A stretch of DNA of 64,000 nt from Micromonospora echinaurantiaca (GCF_900090235.1 NZ_LT607750.1:5819001-5883000), one strand, 5' to 3'. Counted from the first letter of the stretch, positions 38,202 through 46,180 are shown. Translations and numbers: made by a program. The notes: generated by a model from the sequence alone, not told the origin.

Positions 38202-39146
38202 ATGAAGATCTTCATCGCCGGCGCGTCGGGCGCGATCGGCAGCCACCTCGTTTCCCAGCTCGTGGCGCGCGGCCACGAGGTGGTCGGCACGACCCGCTCG
38301 GCCGCCAAGACCGGCGCGCTGCGGGCGCTCGGGGCCGAACCGGTGGTCGTCGACGCGCTCGACCCCGACTCGGTGGCCGACGTCGTGGCCAAGGCCGAAC
38401 CCGAGGTGATCGTGCACCAGCTCACCGCGCTGGGCGGACCGCCGGACTTCCGGCACGCGAAGCGGATGGCGGCCGCCACCAACCGGTTGCGCACCGAGGG
38501 CACCGACCATCTGCTGGCCGCCGCGCGCGCCGTCGGCGTCCGCCGGTTCGTGGCGCAGAGCAACGCCATGTGGATGGAACGCGCTGGCGCGCCGGTCGCC
38601 GACGAGAACGGCCGGATCGAGCCGAACCCGCCGGCGGACGCCGCCGAGGCGGTGGCCGCGCTGCGCCACCTGGAGGCGGCGGTCACCGGCATCAGCTGGG
38701 CCGACGGCATCGCCCTTCGCTACGGTGGCTTCTATGGCCCAGGGACCGGCCTCAGCGCCGCGCCGGACGCCGTCATGACCGAGCAGGTCCGCCGGCGGAA
38801 GTTCCCGATCGTCGGCGGCGGTGGTGGGGTGTGGTCGCTGGTCCACATCACCGACGCCGCGTCGGCCACGGTCGCGGCCATCGAACGCGGCAGGCGCGGG
38901 ATCTACCACGTCGCCGACGACGACCCGGCGCCGGTGCGCGAGTGGCTGCCGGTACTGGCCCGCGCGGTCGGCGCCAAGCCGCCGCGCCGGGTGCCCGCCT
39001 GGCTGGTGCGCCTGGTGGCCGGCGAGGGCCCGGTGGACCTGATGACCCGGACCCCGGGGATCTCCAGCGAGAAGATCAAGCGCGAGCTGGGCTGGACGCC
39101 GCGCTACCCGACCTGGCGTACGGGTTTCGTCGAGGGATTGAAGTAG
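38202..39146 (+). CDS. NAD-dependent epimerase/dehydratase, ECF41 partner
   Basis: A 314-residue SDR-type protein. The Rossmann motif GASGAIGSHL is at the N-terminus; the expected YxxxK catalytic pair is not obvious (RYGGFYGPG holds the nearest Tyr), suggesting an atypical extended SDR. It ends five bases before the ECF41 sigma gene, so they form one operon. ECF41 loci typically carry one of three associated genes (carboxymuconolactone decarboxylase, oxidoreductase or epimerase), and this is the epimerase version. Expression is therefore probably under the adjacent sigma factor. Confidence 0.85.
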   Translation: MKIFIAGASGAIGSHLVSQLVARGHEVVGTTRSAAKTGALRALGAEPVVVDALDPDSVADVVAKAEPEVIVHQLTALGGPPDFRHAKRMAAATNRLRTEGTDHLLAAARAVGVRRFVAQSNAMWMERAGAPVADENGRIEPNPPADAAEAVAALRHLEAAVTGISWADGIALRYGGFYGPGTGLSAAPDAVMTEQVRRRKFPIVGGGGGVWSLVHITDAASATVAAIERGRRGIYHVADDDPAPVREWLPVLARAVGAKPPRRVPAWLVRLVAGEGPVDLMTRTPGISSEKIKRELGWTPRYPTWRTGFVEGLK

Positions 39147-39151
39147 TCGGG

Positions 39152-40075
39152 ATGTCCGCCTCGGACCTGTACGGCGAGCTCCGGCCCCGGGCGTTCGCCA
39201 TCGCCTACCAGATGCTCGGCAGCGTCAGCGAAGCCGAGGACGTGGTGCAGGAGGCGTTCCTGCGGATGCACCAGACCCTGCAACGCGACGAGCCGATCAC
39301 CTCGCCGCGCGCGTACATCGCCACGCTGGCCACCCGGCTGGCCATCGACCAGCTCCGCTCGGCGCGGGTCCGGCGGGAGCGGTACGTGGGCGAATGGCTG
39401 CCGGAGCCGCTGGTCACCGACCCGTCCCCGGCCGAGCACGCGGAGACCGCCGACTCGCTGTCGCTGGCGTTCCTGGTGCTGCTGGAGAGCCTGTCGCCGC
39501 AGCAGCGGGCCGCGTTCCTGCTCCGGGAGGTGTTCGAGTACCCCTACCCGGAGGTCGCCGAGATCATCGGTACCGACGTGGACAGCACCCGGCACCTGGT
39601 CGCGCGGGCCCGCCACCACGTCCGGGAACGCCGACCGCGCTACCACGCCTCCCGACGGCAGCGGGAGGAGCTGGCGCAGCGCTTCTTCGCCGCCGCCGGG
39701 CAGGGCGACCTGCGGGCGCTGGAGGCGCTGCTGGCGCAGGACGTGGCGCTGCACGTCGACGGCGGCGGCAAGGTGCCGGCGATGGCACGGCCGGCGTACG
39801 GCCGGGAGCGCGTGGCCCGGACCCTGTCGGCCGGGATGTCCACCCTGGCGCGTCGGGGCTACCGGATCCAGCTCGGCGAGGTCAACGGCAACCCCGGCAT
39901 CATGGCCTTCGACGCGCAGGACCGGCTGGTGGGGGTCATGGGCCTCAGCATCGCCGACGGCCAGATCCAGACCATCCACTCGATCGTCAATCCGGACAAG
40001 TTGCGGAACGTCGACCGGGTCGGCGACGTCGGCGCGCTGCTGCGGGCGAGCCGCCGGCCCGGCGACGCCGGCTGA
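39152..40075 (+). CDS. sigJ: ECF41-group sigma factor with C-terminal SnoaL-like domain (SigJ type)
   Basis: A 307-residue alternative sigma factor. Region 2 (AYQMLGSVSEAEDVVQEAFLRMH) and region 4 (LSPQQRAAFLLREVFEYPYPEVAEIIG) are followed by a SnoaL/NTF2-like domain. The ECF41 signature motifs are all present: WLPEP (82-86), DGGGK (203-207) and NPDKL (280-284). In this group the C-terminal extension takes the place of an anti-sigma factor and modulates activity. No anti-sigma gene is nearby, as expected. The signal is unknown. The palindromic 90-bp element follows the gene. Confidence 0.92.
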   Translation: MSASDLYGELRPRAFAIAYQMLGSVSEAEDVVQEAFLRMHQTLQRDEPITSPRAYIATLATRLAIDQLRSARVRRERYVGEWLPEPLVTDPSPAEHAETADSLSLAFLVLLESLSPQQRAAFLLREVFEYPYPEVAEIIGTDVDSTRHLVARARHHVRERRPRYHASRRQREELAQRFFAAAGQGDLRALEALLAQDVALHVDGGGKVPAMARPAYGRERVARTLSAGMSTLARRGYRIQLGEVNGNPGIMAFDAQDRLVGVMGLSIADGQIQTIHSIVNPDKLRNVDRVGDVGALLRASRRPGDAG

Positions 40076-40133
40076 GCGCTCGCCACGCCGCGAGGCGGGT
40101 GCGGAGGTCAGCACCGGCCGCACGTCTTCACCG

Positions 40134-40223
40134 GCCCTTTGGAGCTGATGTCACAAACGATTCAGCGGCCCATCGCCGACGCCAGCCCGGCCTGATGTCG
40201 TCAGTGACTCAGCTCCAAAGGGC
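40134..40223. repeat. 90-bp palindromic intergenic element, copy A
   Basis: The 15-bp perfect terminal inverted repeats are GCCCTTTGGAGCTGA and TCAGCTCCAAAGGGC. Interior sequence TGTCACAAACGATTCAGC and CTGATGTCG is shared with copy B at 60844-60933, which lies in the opposite orientation and has the same length. It sits between the convergent sigma and gvpK genes. It is a miniature inverted-repeat or REP-like element, perhaps also a bidirectional terminator. No transposase is present. Confidence 0.85.
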
Positions 40224-40298
40224 GTCCGGCAGCCCTCCAGATCGGGCGGGAACGACGGCGGTGGCCCCGCCCCTGGCCCGCCGGCCACCGGCGCGCGG

Positions 40299-40712
40299 TC
40301 AGTCGGTGGGCAGCAGCGGGCCGAGCGGGCCGAGGTCGAGGTTGAGGTCCTCCGGGGCCAGCCCGAAGTACTCGCGCAGCCCGGCCATCTGCTCCTCCAG
40401 CGCCATCAGGGTCACGCCGATCCGCTCGACCTGCTCCTCGGAGAGGTCGCCGAGGTCGACCCGGCGCAGCGCCTGGCGTTCCACCAGCTGCCGGAGCAGC
40501 TCGATCACGGTGAGCACGAGGCTGGCCAGTCCCCGCTCGACGGAGTCCCGGTCGACGGCGAGCCGACGGTCCAGCGGGGTGACCCGGGGCTGCTGCCACG
40601 GCTGCGGCTCGCCGAGCGCCGCGGCCAGCTCGGCCGCCTCGTCCAGGCCGGGCCGGGCCGACCGGGCCGGGCGGGCCGGGTCGCGACGGCCCGCGTCCGG
40701 TCCGCCGGTCAT
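40299..40712 (-). CDS. gvpK: gas vesicle protein GvpK
   Basis: A 137-residue protein. The core RLAVDRDSVERGLASLVLTVIELLRQLVERQALRRVD and EEQVERIGVTLMALEEQMAGLREYFGL matches GvpK. The family is needed for gas-vesicle assembly but is not a main shell protein. Its ATG overlaps the gvpS stop codon (ATGA). It is the last gene of the operon, followed by the palindromic element. The N-terminal 35 residues are Arg/Pro-rich and probably disordered. Confidence 0.93.
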   Translation of the reverse strand: MTGGPDAGRRDPARPARSARPGLDEAAELAAALGEPQPWQQPRVTPLDRRLAVDRDSVERGLASLVLTVIELLRQLVERQALRRVDLGDLSEEQVERIGVTLMALEEQMAGLREYFGLAPEDLNLDLGPLGPLLPTD

Positions 40713-40954
40713 GATCCCGCCGCCGGCGGCGGCCCCTCGTCGCCCGTCAGCTCCGGCGGGGCGAGCGCGCCGACCGAGGCGACCAGCGCCCGCAGCGAGA
40801 CCCGGACCAGGTCCACGTCGGCGATCGCGATGGTGATGTCGCCGCTGATCACCACGCCGGTGGCGAGCACCCGGTCGAGCAGGTCGACCAGGGCCACCGG
40901 CCGGTAGGCCAGCGGGTCGTCGGCGCTGTTCGGCGCGAGCGCGGTGGTCACCAT
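40709..40954 (-). CDS. gvpS: GvpA-family minor shell protein GvpS
   Basis: An 81-residue member of the GvpA/J/M/S family. LVDLLDRVLATGVVISGDITIAIADVDLVRVSLRALVASV carries the amphipathic helix-strand-strand core. The shorter length and the VDLVRVSLRAL segment fit GvpS rather than GvpA or GvpJ. It lies 40 bases after gvpL and overlaps gvpK by four bases. It is a probable nucleation or cap component. Confidence 0.88.
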   Translation of the reverse strand: MVTTALAPNSADDPLAYRPVALVDLLDRVLATGVVISGDITIAIADVDLVRVSLRALVASVGALAPPELTGDEGPPPAAGS

Positions 40955-40994
40955 GCCGGCCCCCGGGCGCCGTCCGATCGGGCGCGGGGTCCGG

Positions 40995-41834
40995 TCAGCA
41001 CGCCGGCTCCCGGACGGTCAGCGCCGGGCCGGCCGGGCGCTCCTCCGCGAACGAGTACGGCGGCCACGGGCCGGTCAGCTCCAGCCGCAGCTCCGGATGC
41101 CGCTCGCCGAGCGCGGCGACCAGGGCGGTGAAGCCGGCCAGCCGGGCGCTCTCCACCAGGTACGCGCCGTTGAGCACCATCGGGGTGGGCGCGCCGGAGA
41201 GCCGGCGGTCCTGCGGGGCGTGCCGCCGCGCGGCGACCGCGTACCCGGCCAGCGTGTCGTGCACCGCCGCGGCGACCTCGGCCGCGATCCGCTGCCCCTG
41301 CTCGCGAGCGGTCAGCTGGGCCCGCCGCCGCCGCAGGTACGCCGCGCCGGCCCCGCCCGTGCCGGTTTCCTCGGCCGCCCGGGGCAGGGCGCCCGGCACC
41401 TGGTAGCCCTTGACGCCCCACTCGCCCCGGTCGGTGAGCCGGTCCAGCAGGCCGGTCAGCTCGGTCCGCCGCGCGGCCAGCTGGCCGGCCACCCGGGCGT
41501 CGTCGTGGTGCACGGTGGCCAGCCGGGCCGGCACCACCGGCCCCCGGCGGGCCAGCGCGTCGACCACCGCGTGATGCGCCCGGGCGGCCCGTTCCAGCCA
41601 GGCCAGGTCCTCCAGGTTGCGGCGCAGCGCCTGCTCGCCGTACTCGGTCAGCGGGGCGGTGCTGACCACGGCCGACAGGCCGGCGGCGCGCACCGCCCGG
41701 ACCGGCGCGCCGGCCATCCCCGGGATGGCGGCGAGCACCGCCGGATCGACGTCGCGGACCACGCCGTGCAGCCAGACGCCGGTGCCGACCTCGGGTCGGT
41801 CGGCGTCGGCGGCCAGGTCAGGCGTCGAACTCAT
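40995..41834 (-). CDS. gvpL: gas vesicle protein GvpL (GvpL/GvpF family)
   Basis: A 279-residue GvpL/F protein. GVWLHGVVRDVDPAVL at the N-terminus is the ferredoxin-like first domain, and ERGEWGVKGY-like sequence (DRGEWGVKGYQVPG) is a GvpL/F signature. Members are accessory proteins in gas-vesicle assembly. It overlaps gvpJ by 17 bases. Distinguished from the other copy (43002) by its position between gvpJ and gvpS, as in streptomycete clusters. Confidence 0.9.
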   Translation of the reverse strand: MSSTPDLAADADRPEVGTGVWLHGVVRDVDPAVLAAIPGMAGAPVRAVRAAGLSAVVSTAPLTEYGEQALRRNLEDLAWLERAARAHHAVVDALARRGPVVPARLATVHHDDARVAGQLAARRTELTGLLDRLTDRGEWGVKGYQVPGALPRAAEETGTGGAGAAYLRRRRAQLTAREQGQRIAAEVAAAVHDTLAGYAVAARRHAPQDRRLSGAPTPMVLNGAYLVESARLAGFTALVAALGERHPELRLELTGPWPPYSFAEERPAGPALTVREPAC

Positions 41835-42186
41835 CGAACTCCTCCCTCCGGGCGGCCCGCCGGGCCACCCGCGGCCGGCGTTCCGCCTCGACCTGTTCCG
41901 GATCCCGGGGGCCCGGCTCCACCGGCGGGCGGGCTCGCGAGCTGAGCCAGGGATCGTGCTCCCACCAGTCGATGCCGATCTGCCGGGCGGTGTCGACCGA
42001 GGCGATCACCAGTCGCAGCTTGAGGGTGAGCAGCTCGATGTCGAGCAGGCTGACCCGGATGTCGCCGGCGATCACGATGCCCCGGTCCAGCACCCGTTCC
42101 AGGATGTCGCCGAGGTTGGCCGGCTCGTGGCCGGCGGGCAGCACCTGCCCGGAGTTCTGCACCACCGACGGGGGTTGCATGCTCAT
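41818..42186 (-). CDS. gvpJ: GvpA-family minor shell protein GvpJ
   Basis: A 122-residue protein. The core NLGDILERVLDRGIVIAGDIRVSLLDIELLTLKLRLVIASVDTARQIGIDWW is diagnostic of GvpJ (the GIDWW ending separates it from GvpA). GvpJ is thought to take part in initiating or capping the vesicle. The C-terminal 45 residues are Arg/Pro/Glu-rich. It starts one base after the gvpO stop codon. Confidence 0.93.
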   Translation of the reverse strand: MSMQPPSVVQNSGQVLPAGHEPANLGDILERVLDRGIVIAGDIRVSLLDIELLTLKLRLVIASVDTARQIGIDWWEHDPWLSSRARPPVEPGPRDPEQVEAERRPRVARRAARREEFDEFDA

Positions 42187-42187
42187 C

Positions 42188-42559
42188 TCAGCCCACCTCG
42201 CCCTTTCCGCGCTGGTAGCGCCGCACCCGCCGGTAGCCGAGCAGGCCGCCTTCCAGGTCGAGTTCCACCTCGTAGAGGCCGAGCAGGTCGGTGGAGGCGG
42301 GGATCCGGTGGTCCTCGATCACCTCCACCCCGACCAGCCAACCGTCCCGGACGGACTTCAGCGAGGTGGTGCCCACCGCGTCCCGACCGGTCAGCGCCAC
42401 GATCTGCCGCAGCCCCTCCCGGGCCGCCTCGGCCGCCGAGATCGGTTCGTACTCCTCCTCCTCGTCCTCGTACTCGTCGTCGTACTCGTCGTCGTACGGC
42501 TGCTCGGCCGGCTCGTTGCTACGGGCCCGGCCGTCGTCGCCGCGGATCCGCTCCGCCAC
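42188..42559 (-). CDS. gvpO: gas vesicle protein GvpO
   Basis: A 123-residue protein. An acidic Asp/Glu/Tyr-rich N-terminal segment ([16 protein letters not shown]) precedes the GvpO domain: AAREGLRQIVALTGRDAVGTTSLKSVRDGWLVGVEVIE and LYEVELDLEGGLLGYRRVRRYQRG. GvpO is an essential accessory or regulatory component in other actinobacteria and haloarchaea. GTG 42559 follows GGGAGG by 8 bases; GTG 42568 is an in-frame alternative. The start lies inside gvpG. Confidence 0.92.
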   Translation of the reverse strand: MAERIRGDDGRARSNEPAEQPYDDEYDDEYEDEEEEYEPISAAEAAREGLRQIVALTGRDAVGTTSLKSVRDGWLVGVEVIEDHRIPASTDLLGLYEVELDLEGGLLGYRRVRRYQRGKGEVG

Positions 42560-42998
42560 CGCGCTCACCTCCCTCGCCGCCGTCGCGCGGCGCGCCCGGC
42601 CCGGCGCGCCGCACCCGTTCCACCACCGGGCGGGCCCGCCCGTTCCCCCGCCGGACCGGCTGCCGGCCGCCGCCCTGCCCCGGGTCCTGGCCGGCGGCGC
42701 CGCGCCGGACGGCGGGGCGGCCCCGGGCCGCGCTGCGGGTGTCCGCCTCGCCGCCCGGAGCCGACTGCCGTCCAACGGTGCCGGTCAGCCGGTCCAGCAC
42801 CTGCTGCTGCCCGCGGTCCCGCTCCTCCGGCGTGATGTCGCCGGCGGCGGCCGCCGCGTCCAGCTCCTCCAGCTCGCGCCGGATGCTGGTCGGGCTGTAC
42901 TGCTGCGCCTCCGCCTCCCGGGCGATCACCTTGACCACCGCGGTCAGCCCGCGCACCGGCGCGTACGGCAGGGTCAGCAGCGTCCAGAGGATGTCCAC
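42519..42998 (-). CDS. gvpG: gas vesicle protein GvpG, extended
   Basis: A 159-residue protein. The first 85 residues match GvpG (LWTLLTLPYAPVRGLTAVVKVIAREAEAQ and RRELEELDAAAAAGDITPEERD), a coiled-coil accessory protein. The usual length is 80-100 residues; here about 75 extra residues of Gly/Arg-rich sequence follow and overlap gvpO by 41 bases. The extension may be real or a read-through of lost stop codons. ATG 42998 is three bases from the gvpF stop. Confidence 0.88.
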   Translation of the reverse strand: MDILWTLLTLPYAPVRGLTAVVKVIAREAEAQQYSPTSIRRELEELDAAAAAGDITPEERDRGQQQVLDRLTGTVGRQSAPGGEADTRSAARGRPAVRRGAAGQDPGQGGGRQPVRRGNGRARPVVERVRRAGPGAPRDGGEGGERGGGADPRRRRPGP

Positions 42999-43001
42999 CG
43001 G

Positions 43002-43757
43002 TCACTCCACCAGCTGGTGTGCGCTGACGAAGTCGTACGGCGCCAGCGGGCCCAGCAGCCGGGTCCGGATCAGCTCCCGGCGCTGCTCGGCGTACGCCTC
43101 AACCGCGTCCACGAACTCGTCCTCGCGGTCCCGGTCGACCAGGAACGCGGCGGCGCCCGCGTCCAGCTCGTTGCTCGGTGGCCGGGGCGCGGTGGCCACC
43201 GCGAGCTGGCCCAACTCGTCGAGGAGCTGCCGGTTCTCCGCCTCCCGGCGCAGCTCCACCGCCTGGCTGATCATCTCGCCGAGCCGGATGCGCTGCGGCC
43301 GGGTGGCCTCGGCCGGCTGCCCGCGCACCTGGTCGGCCAGCTCAGCGGCGGCCGGGTTGTCGGCCAGCACCTCGCCGATCAGCGCCGGCTCCTCGTAGCG
43401 GCCGTGCACGATGTACTGGATCCGGCCCTCGAACTCGTCGAGGGCCGCGGCGAACCTGTCCTGGTGCGCCTCCAGCAGGTCGGCCACCGCGTCCGCCCCG
43501 GTCACCACCGTGCCGAACCGCACCGGCAGCACCGGCGCCACCGCCGCCGTGCCGTCCAGCAGCTCCTGGTACGCGGTCAGGTCCGCCGGGCGGCCCAGCG
43601 GACCCTCCAGCGGCACCTCGCTGACCAGCGCGGCCAGCTCGCCGTGCCGGATCGCGTCCACCTCCCCCGGCGGTTCGCCCACGCCGACCGCGTCCGCGGT
43701 CGGCTCCACGTCGCCGGGCACGATGCCGTAGATGAACAATCCGATCTCCTCGGCCAT
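43002..43757 (-). CDS. gvpF: gas vesicle protein GvpF (GvpL/GvpF family)
   Basis: A 251-residue GvpL/F protein. IGLFIYGIVPGDVEP starts the N-terminal domain, and VAPVLPVRFGTVV and FEGRIQYIVHGRYEEPAL are family signatures. GvpF binds GvpA and is found on the gas-facing side or acts as its chaperone in other organisms. It begins one base after the gvpA stop, the classic gvpA-gvpF order. Confidence 0.93.
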   Translation of the reverse strand: MAEEIGLFIYGIVPGDVEPTADAVGVGEPPGEVDAIRHGELAALVSEVPLEGPLGRPADLTAYQELLDGTAAVAPVLPVRFGTVVTGADAVADLLEAHQDRFAAALDEFEGRIQYIVHGRYEEPALIGEVLADNPAAAELADQVRGQPAEATRPQRIRLGEMISQAVELRREAENRQLLDELGQLAVATAPRPPSNELDAGAAAFLVDRDREDEFVDAVEAYAEQRRELIRTRLLGPLAPYDFVSAHQLVE

Positions 43758-43758
43758 C

Positions 43759-44181
43759 TCAGCGCTCCTCGTCCCGGCGCCGCCGGCGGGGGCGCTCCCG
43801 GTCCCGGTCGGTGTCCCGATCGCCCAGCGAGTCGGCGACCGCGCCGCTGATCTCCTTGGCCGCCTTGCCGAGGCCGGACATGGCCTTGCCCTTGCCGACC
43901 GCGCCGGAGGCGCCCTCGACCAGGTCGGGCAGGCCCTTCTGGTTCTTCGGGGTGATGTCGAACCGGTCGACCGCCTCGGCGAAGCGCAGGTACGTCTCGA
44001 CGCTGGCGATGACGATCCGGGCGTTGATCTCCAGCAGCTGGATGCCGACCACGGCGACCGACACCTGGGCGTCGATCACCACGCCCTTGTCCAGCACGGT
44101 CTCCACCACGTCGGCCAGGCTGGTGCCACCGCGCTCCAGCGCACCGCCGGTCTGATCTCCACCTGTTGTCGCTACGGTCAC
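43759..44181 (-). CDS. gvpA: major gas vesicle shell protein GvpA
   Basis: A 140-residue protein. [55 protein letters not shown] is the GvpA core that forms the ribbed shell. Unlike the 70-residue GvpA of cyanobacteria it has a C-terminal extension of about 75 residues (Gly/Lys then Arg/Asp/Glu-rich), as in other actinomycetes. GTG 44181 overlaps the stop codon of the SRPBCC gene (GTGA). Confidence 0.95.
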   Translation of the reverse strand: MTVATTGGDQTGGALERGGTSLADVVETVLDKGVVIDAQVSVAVVGIQLLEINARIVIASVETYLRFAEAVDRFDITPKNQKGLPDLVEGASGAVGKGKAMSGLGKAAKEISGAVADSLGDRDTDRDRERPRRRRRDEER

Positions 44182-45473
44182 TCGTCCCGCTCCTCCCGAC
44201 GACGGCGCACCACCGGCCGGCGCGGCGCCTCCGGGGCCCGGCGTGCGGCCGGACGACGGCGGGGCGTCTCCTCCCGCGGCTCCTCCCGGCGGGCCGGCGC
44301 GCGGCGGCGCGGCTTGGGCTGTTCCTCGGGCGCCTCGTCCGGCTCGCCCTCCCGGTAGGACTCGTACTCGTCGTCGTACTCGTCCTCGTACTCGTCGTAC
44401 TCCTCCTCGGCCGGGGGACGACGGCGCGCGGGCGGGCGGCGGCGCCCACGGGCGGCGGGTCGCTCCTCGCGCGGCTCCTCCTCGGCCTCTTCCGGCTCCT
44501 CCTCGGCCTCTTCCGGCTCCGGCTCCGGGCGGCCACGCCGCCCGCGCGGCTCCCGCTCGGGCCGCTCCCGCTCCTCGGGCTCGGCGCGCTCCTCGCGCCG
44601 CCCCTGCTCCTCGCGCCGTTCCTGCTCCTCGCGCCGCTCCTGCTCCTCTCGGAGGGCGGTGTCGTGGTCCTTGACCACCTGGGAGTCCTGGATCTCGCCG
44701 CGCCAGCCCTGCACCGCGTCCGGGTCGAGGACGGTCCGCGTCATCACGTGCCGGACGAAGTGCTTGAGTTCCAGCCGGACCCGGCGGCCCTGAGCCCGCC
44801 ACAGGTTGCCGGTGTGCTCGAAGAGGCCCTGCGGGTGGTACTCCAGCACGACCAGGATGCGGGTCAGGTCGGGCGTCAGCTCGTGGAAGCTGACGGTGCC
44901 GTCCACCGAGCCCTTCTCGCCCTTGGAGCGCCAGTGGATCAACTTGTCCGGGATCTGCCGGACGATGGTGGACTCCCACGTCCGGTGCGACCAGAAGACC
45001 TGCGCCTTCCAGGTGAGCTTCTCGTCCGAGTCGGTGTCGACGTTCTCGACCTTCTTGATGAAGCTCGGGAAGTCGCCGAACTGCGTCCACTGGTTGTAGG
45101 CGACCCGGACCGGCACACCGACCTCGATGGTCTCCACGATGTTGGTGACCTTCTGCTTCCGGCCACCCTTGCCACCCCGGCCGACGGCCGACATCACCTT
45201 CTCCTTACCGCCGGCCAGCCCGGCATGGAACATCGCCTTCACCGGTGAGCTGCCCTCGGCCAGCTTCTGCGCACCGGTGGCGGCGGCGATCAGGCCCGGC
45301 CCGCCACCCTGCTTCGCGTACTCGCTGAGCCGGCCGGTCGCGCCGGTGATCCGCTCGGTGACCGCGGCGACCGCGCGCTCGCCGATGGCGCTGGCCAGGT
45401 CCTTGACGTCGTCAACGAGCTGGCCGCGGACCTTCCCGGCGAGGGCGCCCGGATTCGTCTCCGCCATGCTCAC
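44178..45473 (-). CDS. SRPBCC-domain protein with long charged tail, gas-vesicle operon (GvpZ-like)
   Basis: A 431-residue protein. Residues about 105-255 form a SRPBCC/cyclase-like lipid- or ligand-binding fold ([37 protein letters not shown]). The last about 160 residues are extremely charged: Glu/Arg blocks ([15 protein letters not shown]), then Glu/Tyr/Asp blocks. Similar genes occur in streptomycete gas-vesicle clusters, where they are called gvpZ; the equivalence is by context. GTG 45473 overlaps the upstream stop codon; ATG 45467 is an alternative. Perhaps a scaffold or regulator of vesicle assembly. Confidence 0.78.
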   Translation of the reverse strand: MSMAETNPGALAGKVRGQLVDDVKDLASAIGERAVAAVTERITGATGRLSEYAKQGGGPGLIAAATGAQKLAEGSSPVKAMFHAGLAGGKEKVMSAVGRGGKGGRKQKVTNIVETIEVGVPVRVAYNQWTQFGDFPSFIKKVENVDTDSDEKLTWKAQVFWSHRTWESTIVRQIPDKLIHWRSKGEKGSVDGTVSFHELTPDLTRILVVLEYHPQGLFEHTGNLWRAQGRRVRLELKHFVRHVMTRTVLDPDAVQGWRGEIQDSQVVKDHDTALREEQERREEQERREEQGRREERAEPEERERPEREPRGRRGRPEPEPEEAEEEPEEAEEEPREERPAARGRRRPPARRRPPAEEEYDEYEDEYDDEYESYREGEPDEAPEEQPKPRRRAPARREEPREETPRRRPAARRAPEAPRRPVVRRRREERDE

Positions 45474-45904
45474 CGCCCCCGTCGACCGGACCCGGCGGTC
45501 TCCCGCTGCGGCCGGTCCTCGTCGTCCTCGGGCCGGTCGGCGTCGTCCAACCGGTCGCCGTCGTCGGTCTGGTCGCCGTCGTCGGTCTGGCCGGCGGCCC
45601 GGCGGCGCAGCGCGTCGGCCGAGCCGCGCAGCTTCCCGCTGATCGCGTCGATGCCACTGCCGGCGGCGGCGGTCGCGGCCGCCTTGCCCGCCGAGGCGAG
45701 CGGCTTGCCGAGGTGGCTGAGGTTGCTCAAGTGGGGGGACGACTGCAACAGGTCGGTGGCCCGACCCAGCAGCCCGCCCGGGTCCCGGCTGGCCCGGCCG
45801 ATCGCTACCGCGGCGGCCAGGGTCAGCGCGGTACGCAGCTTGCGTCGGCGACCCAGCAGGTAGCCGAAGCCGACCGCCAACCCGATTCGTGCTCCGCTGT
45901 TCAT
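45470..45904 (-). CDS. first gene of gas-vesicle operon, unknown function (GvpY-like)
   Basis: A 144-residue protein. GARIGLAVGFGYLLGRRRKLRTALTLAAAVAIGR is a Gly-zipper hydrophobic helix that could sit in a membrane or against the vesicle. The middle is Ala/Gly-rich and the end very acidic with the repeat QTDDGDQTDDGD. ATG 45904 has GGAGAG upstream. It overlaps the SRPBCC gene by four bases. Position suggests the accessory gene called gvpY in streptomycetes; sequence alone does not prove it. Confidence 0.7.
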   Translation of the reverse strand: MNSGARIGLAVGFGYLLGRRRKLRTALTLAAAVAIGRASRDPGGLLGRATDLLQSSPHLSNLSHLGKPLASAGKAAATAAAGSGIDAISGKLRGSADALRRRAAGQTDDGDQTDDGDRLDDADRPEDDEDRPQRETAGSGRRGR

Positions 45905-45931
45905 CAACTCTCCTTCGCTCCCCGGCGCGGA

Positions 45932-46003
45932 GACACCTGATCGGCAGCGGCCGAATGAGCTACCGGGGAAACAGCGCGAGCCGGGCCGCAAAAATCAGGT
46001 GTC
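45932..46003. promoter_or_regulatory. 10-bp inverted repeat in gas-vesicle operon leader
   Basis: GACACCTGAT (45932-45941) and ATCAGGTGTC (45994-46003) are exact inverse copies 52 bases apart, between the sigma-B-type promoter motif and the first gene. They could be paired operators or bring two RNA regions together. Confidence 0.5.
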
Positions 46004-46026
46004 CCATTTAGCGGACCCGGCGGGCA

Positions 46027-46051
46027 GTACCCGGTGGCCAATCCGCAAAAC
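46027..46051 (-). promoter_or_regulatory. sigma-B-type (general stress) promoter of the gas-vesicle operon
   Basis: On the minus strand GTTT (46051-46048), exactly 15 bases, then GGGTAC (46032-46027). This fits the GNNT-N14-16-GGGTAY consensus of actinobacterial sigma-B/F-like factors. The predicted transcript starts near 46020, giving about 115 bases of leader before ATG 45904. Confidence 0.65.
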
Positions 46052-46180
46052 ATTCACGACCAGTGAACCCGGCCAGCGGCGGAGGCTCGGACAGCCCGTT
46101 TCACCAAACCGGCATTACGGACAGAGATGCCCGGACGAGCAGCGCCAACGCCAAGGCGGCAGTAAGTGACTAAAGCGGAA

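Noticed and set aside
36207..38909. Long antisense frame across the amidase
   Set aside because: It covers the AAA, amidase and epimerase genes in reverse and has no recognisable domain.
40144..40175. TGTCACA in the 90-bp element as an ECF41 promoter
   Set aside because: The motif is part of the repeat (also in copy B, away from any sigma gene), no matching -10 follows at the right distance, and it lies downstream of the sigma gene.
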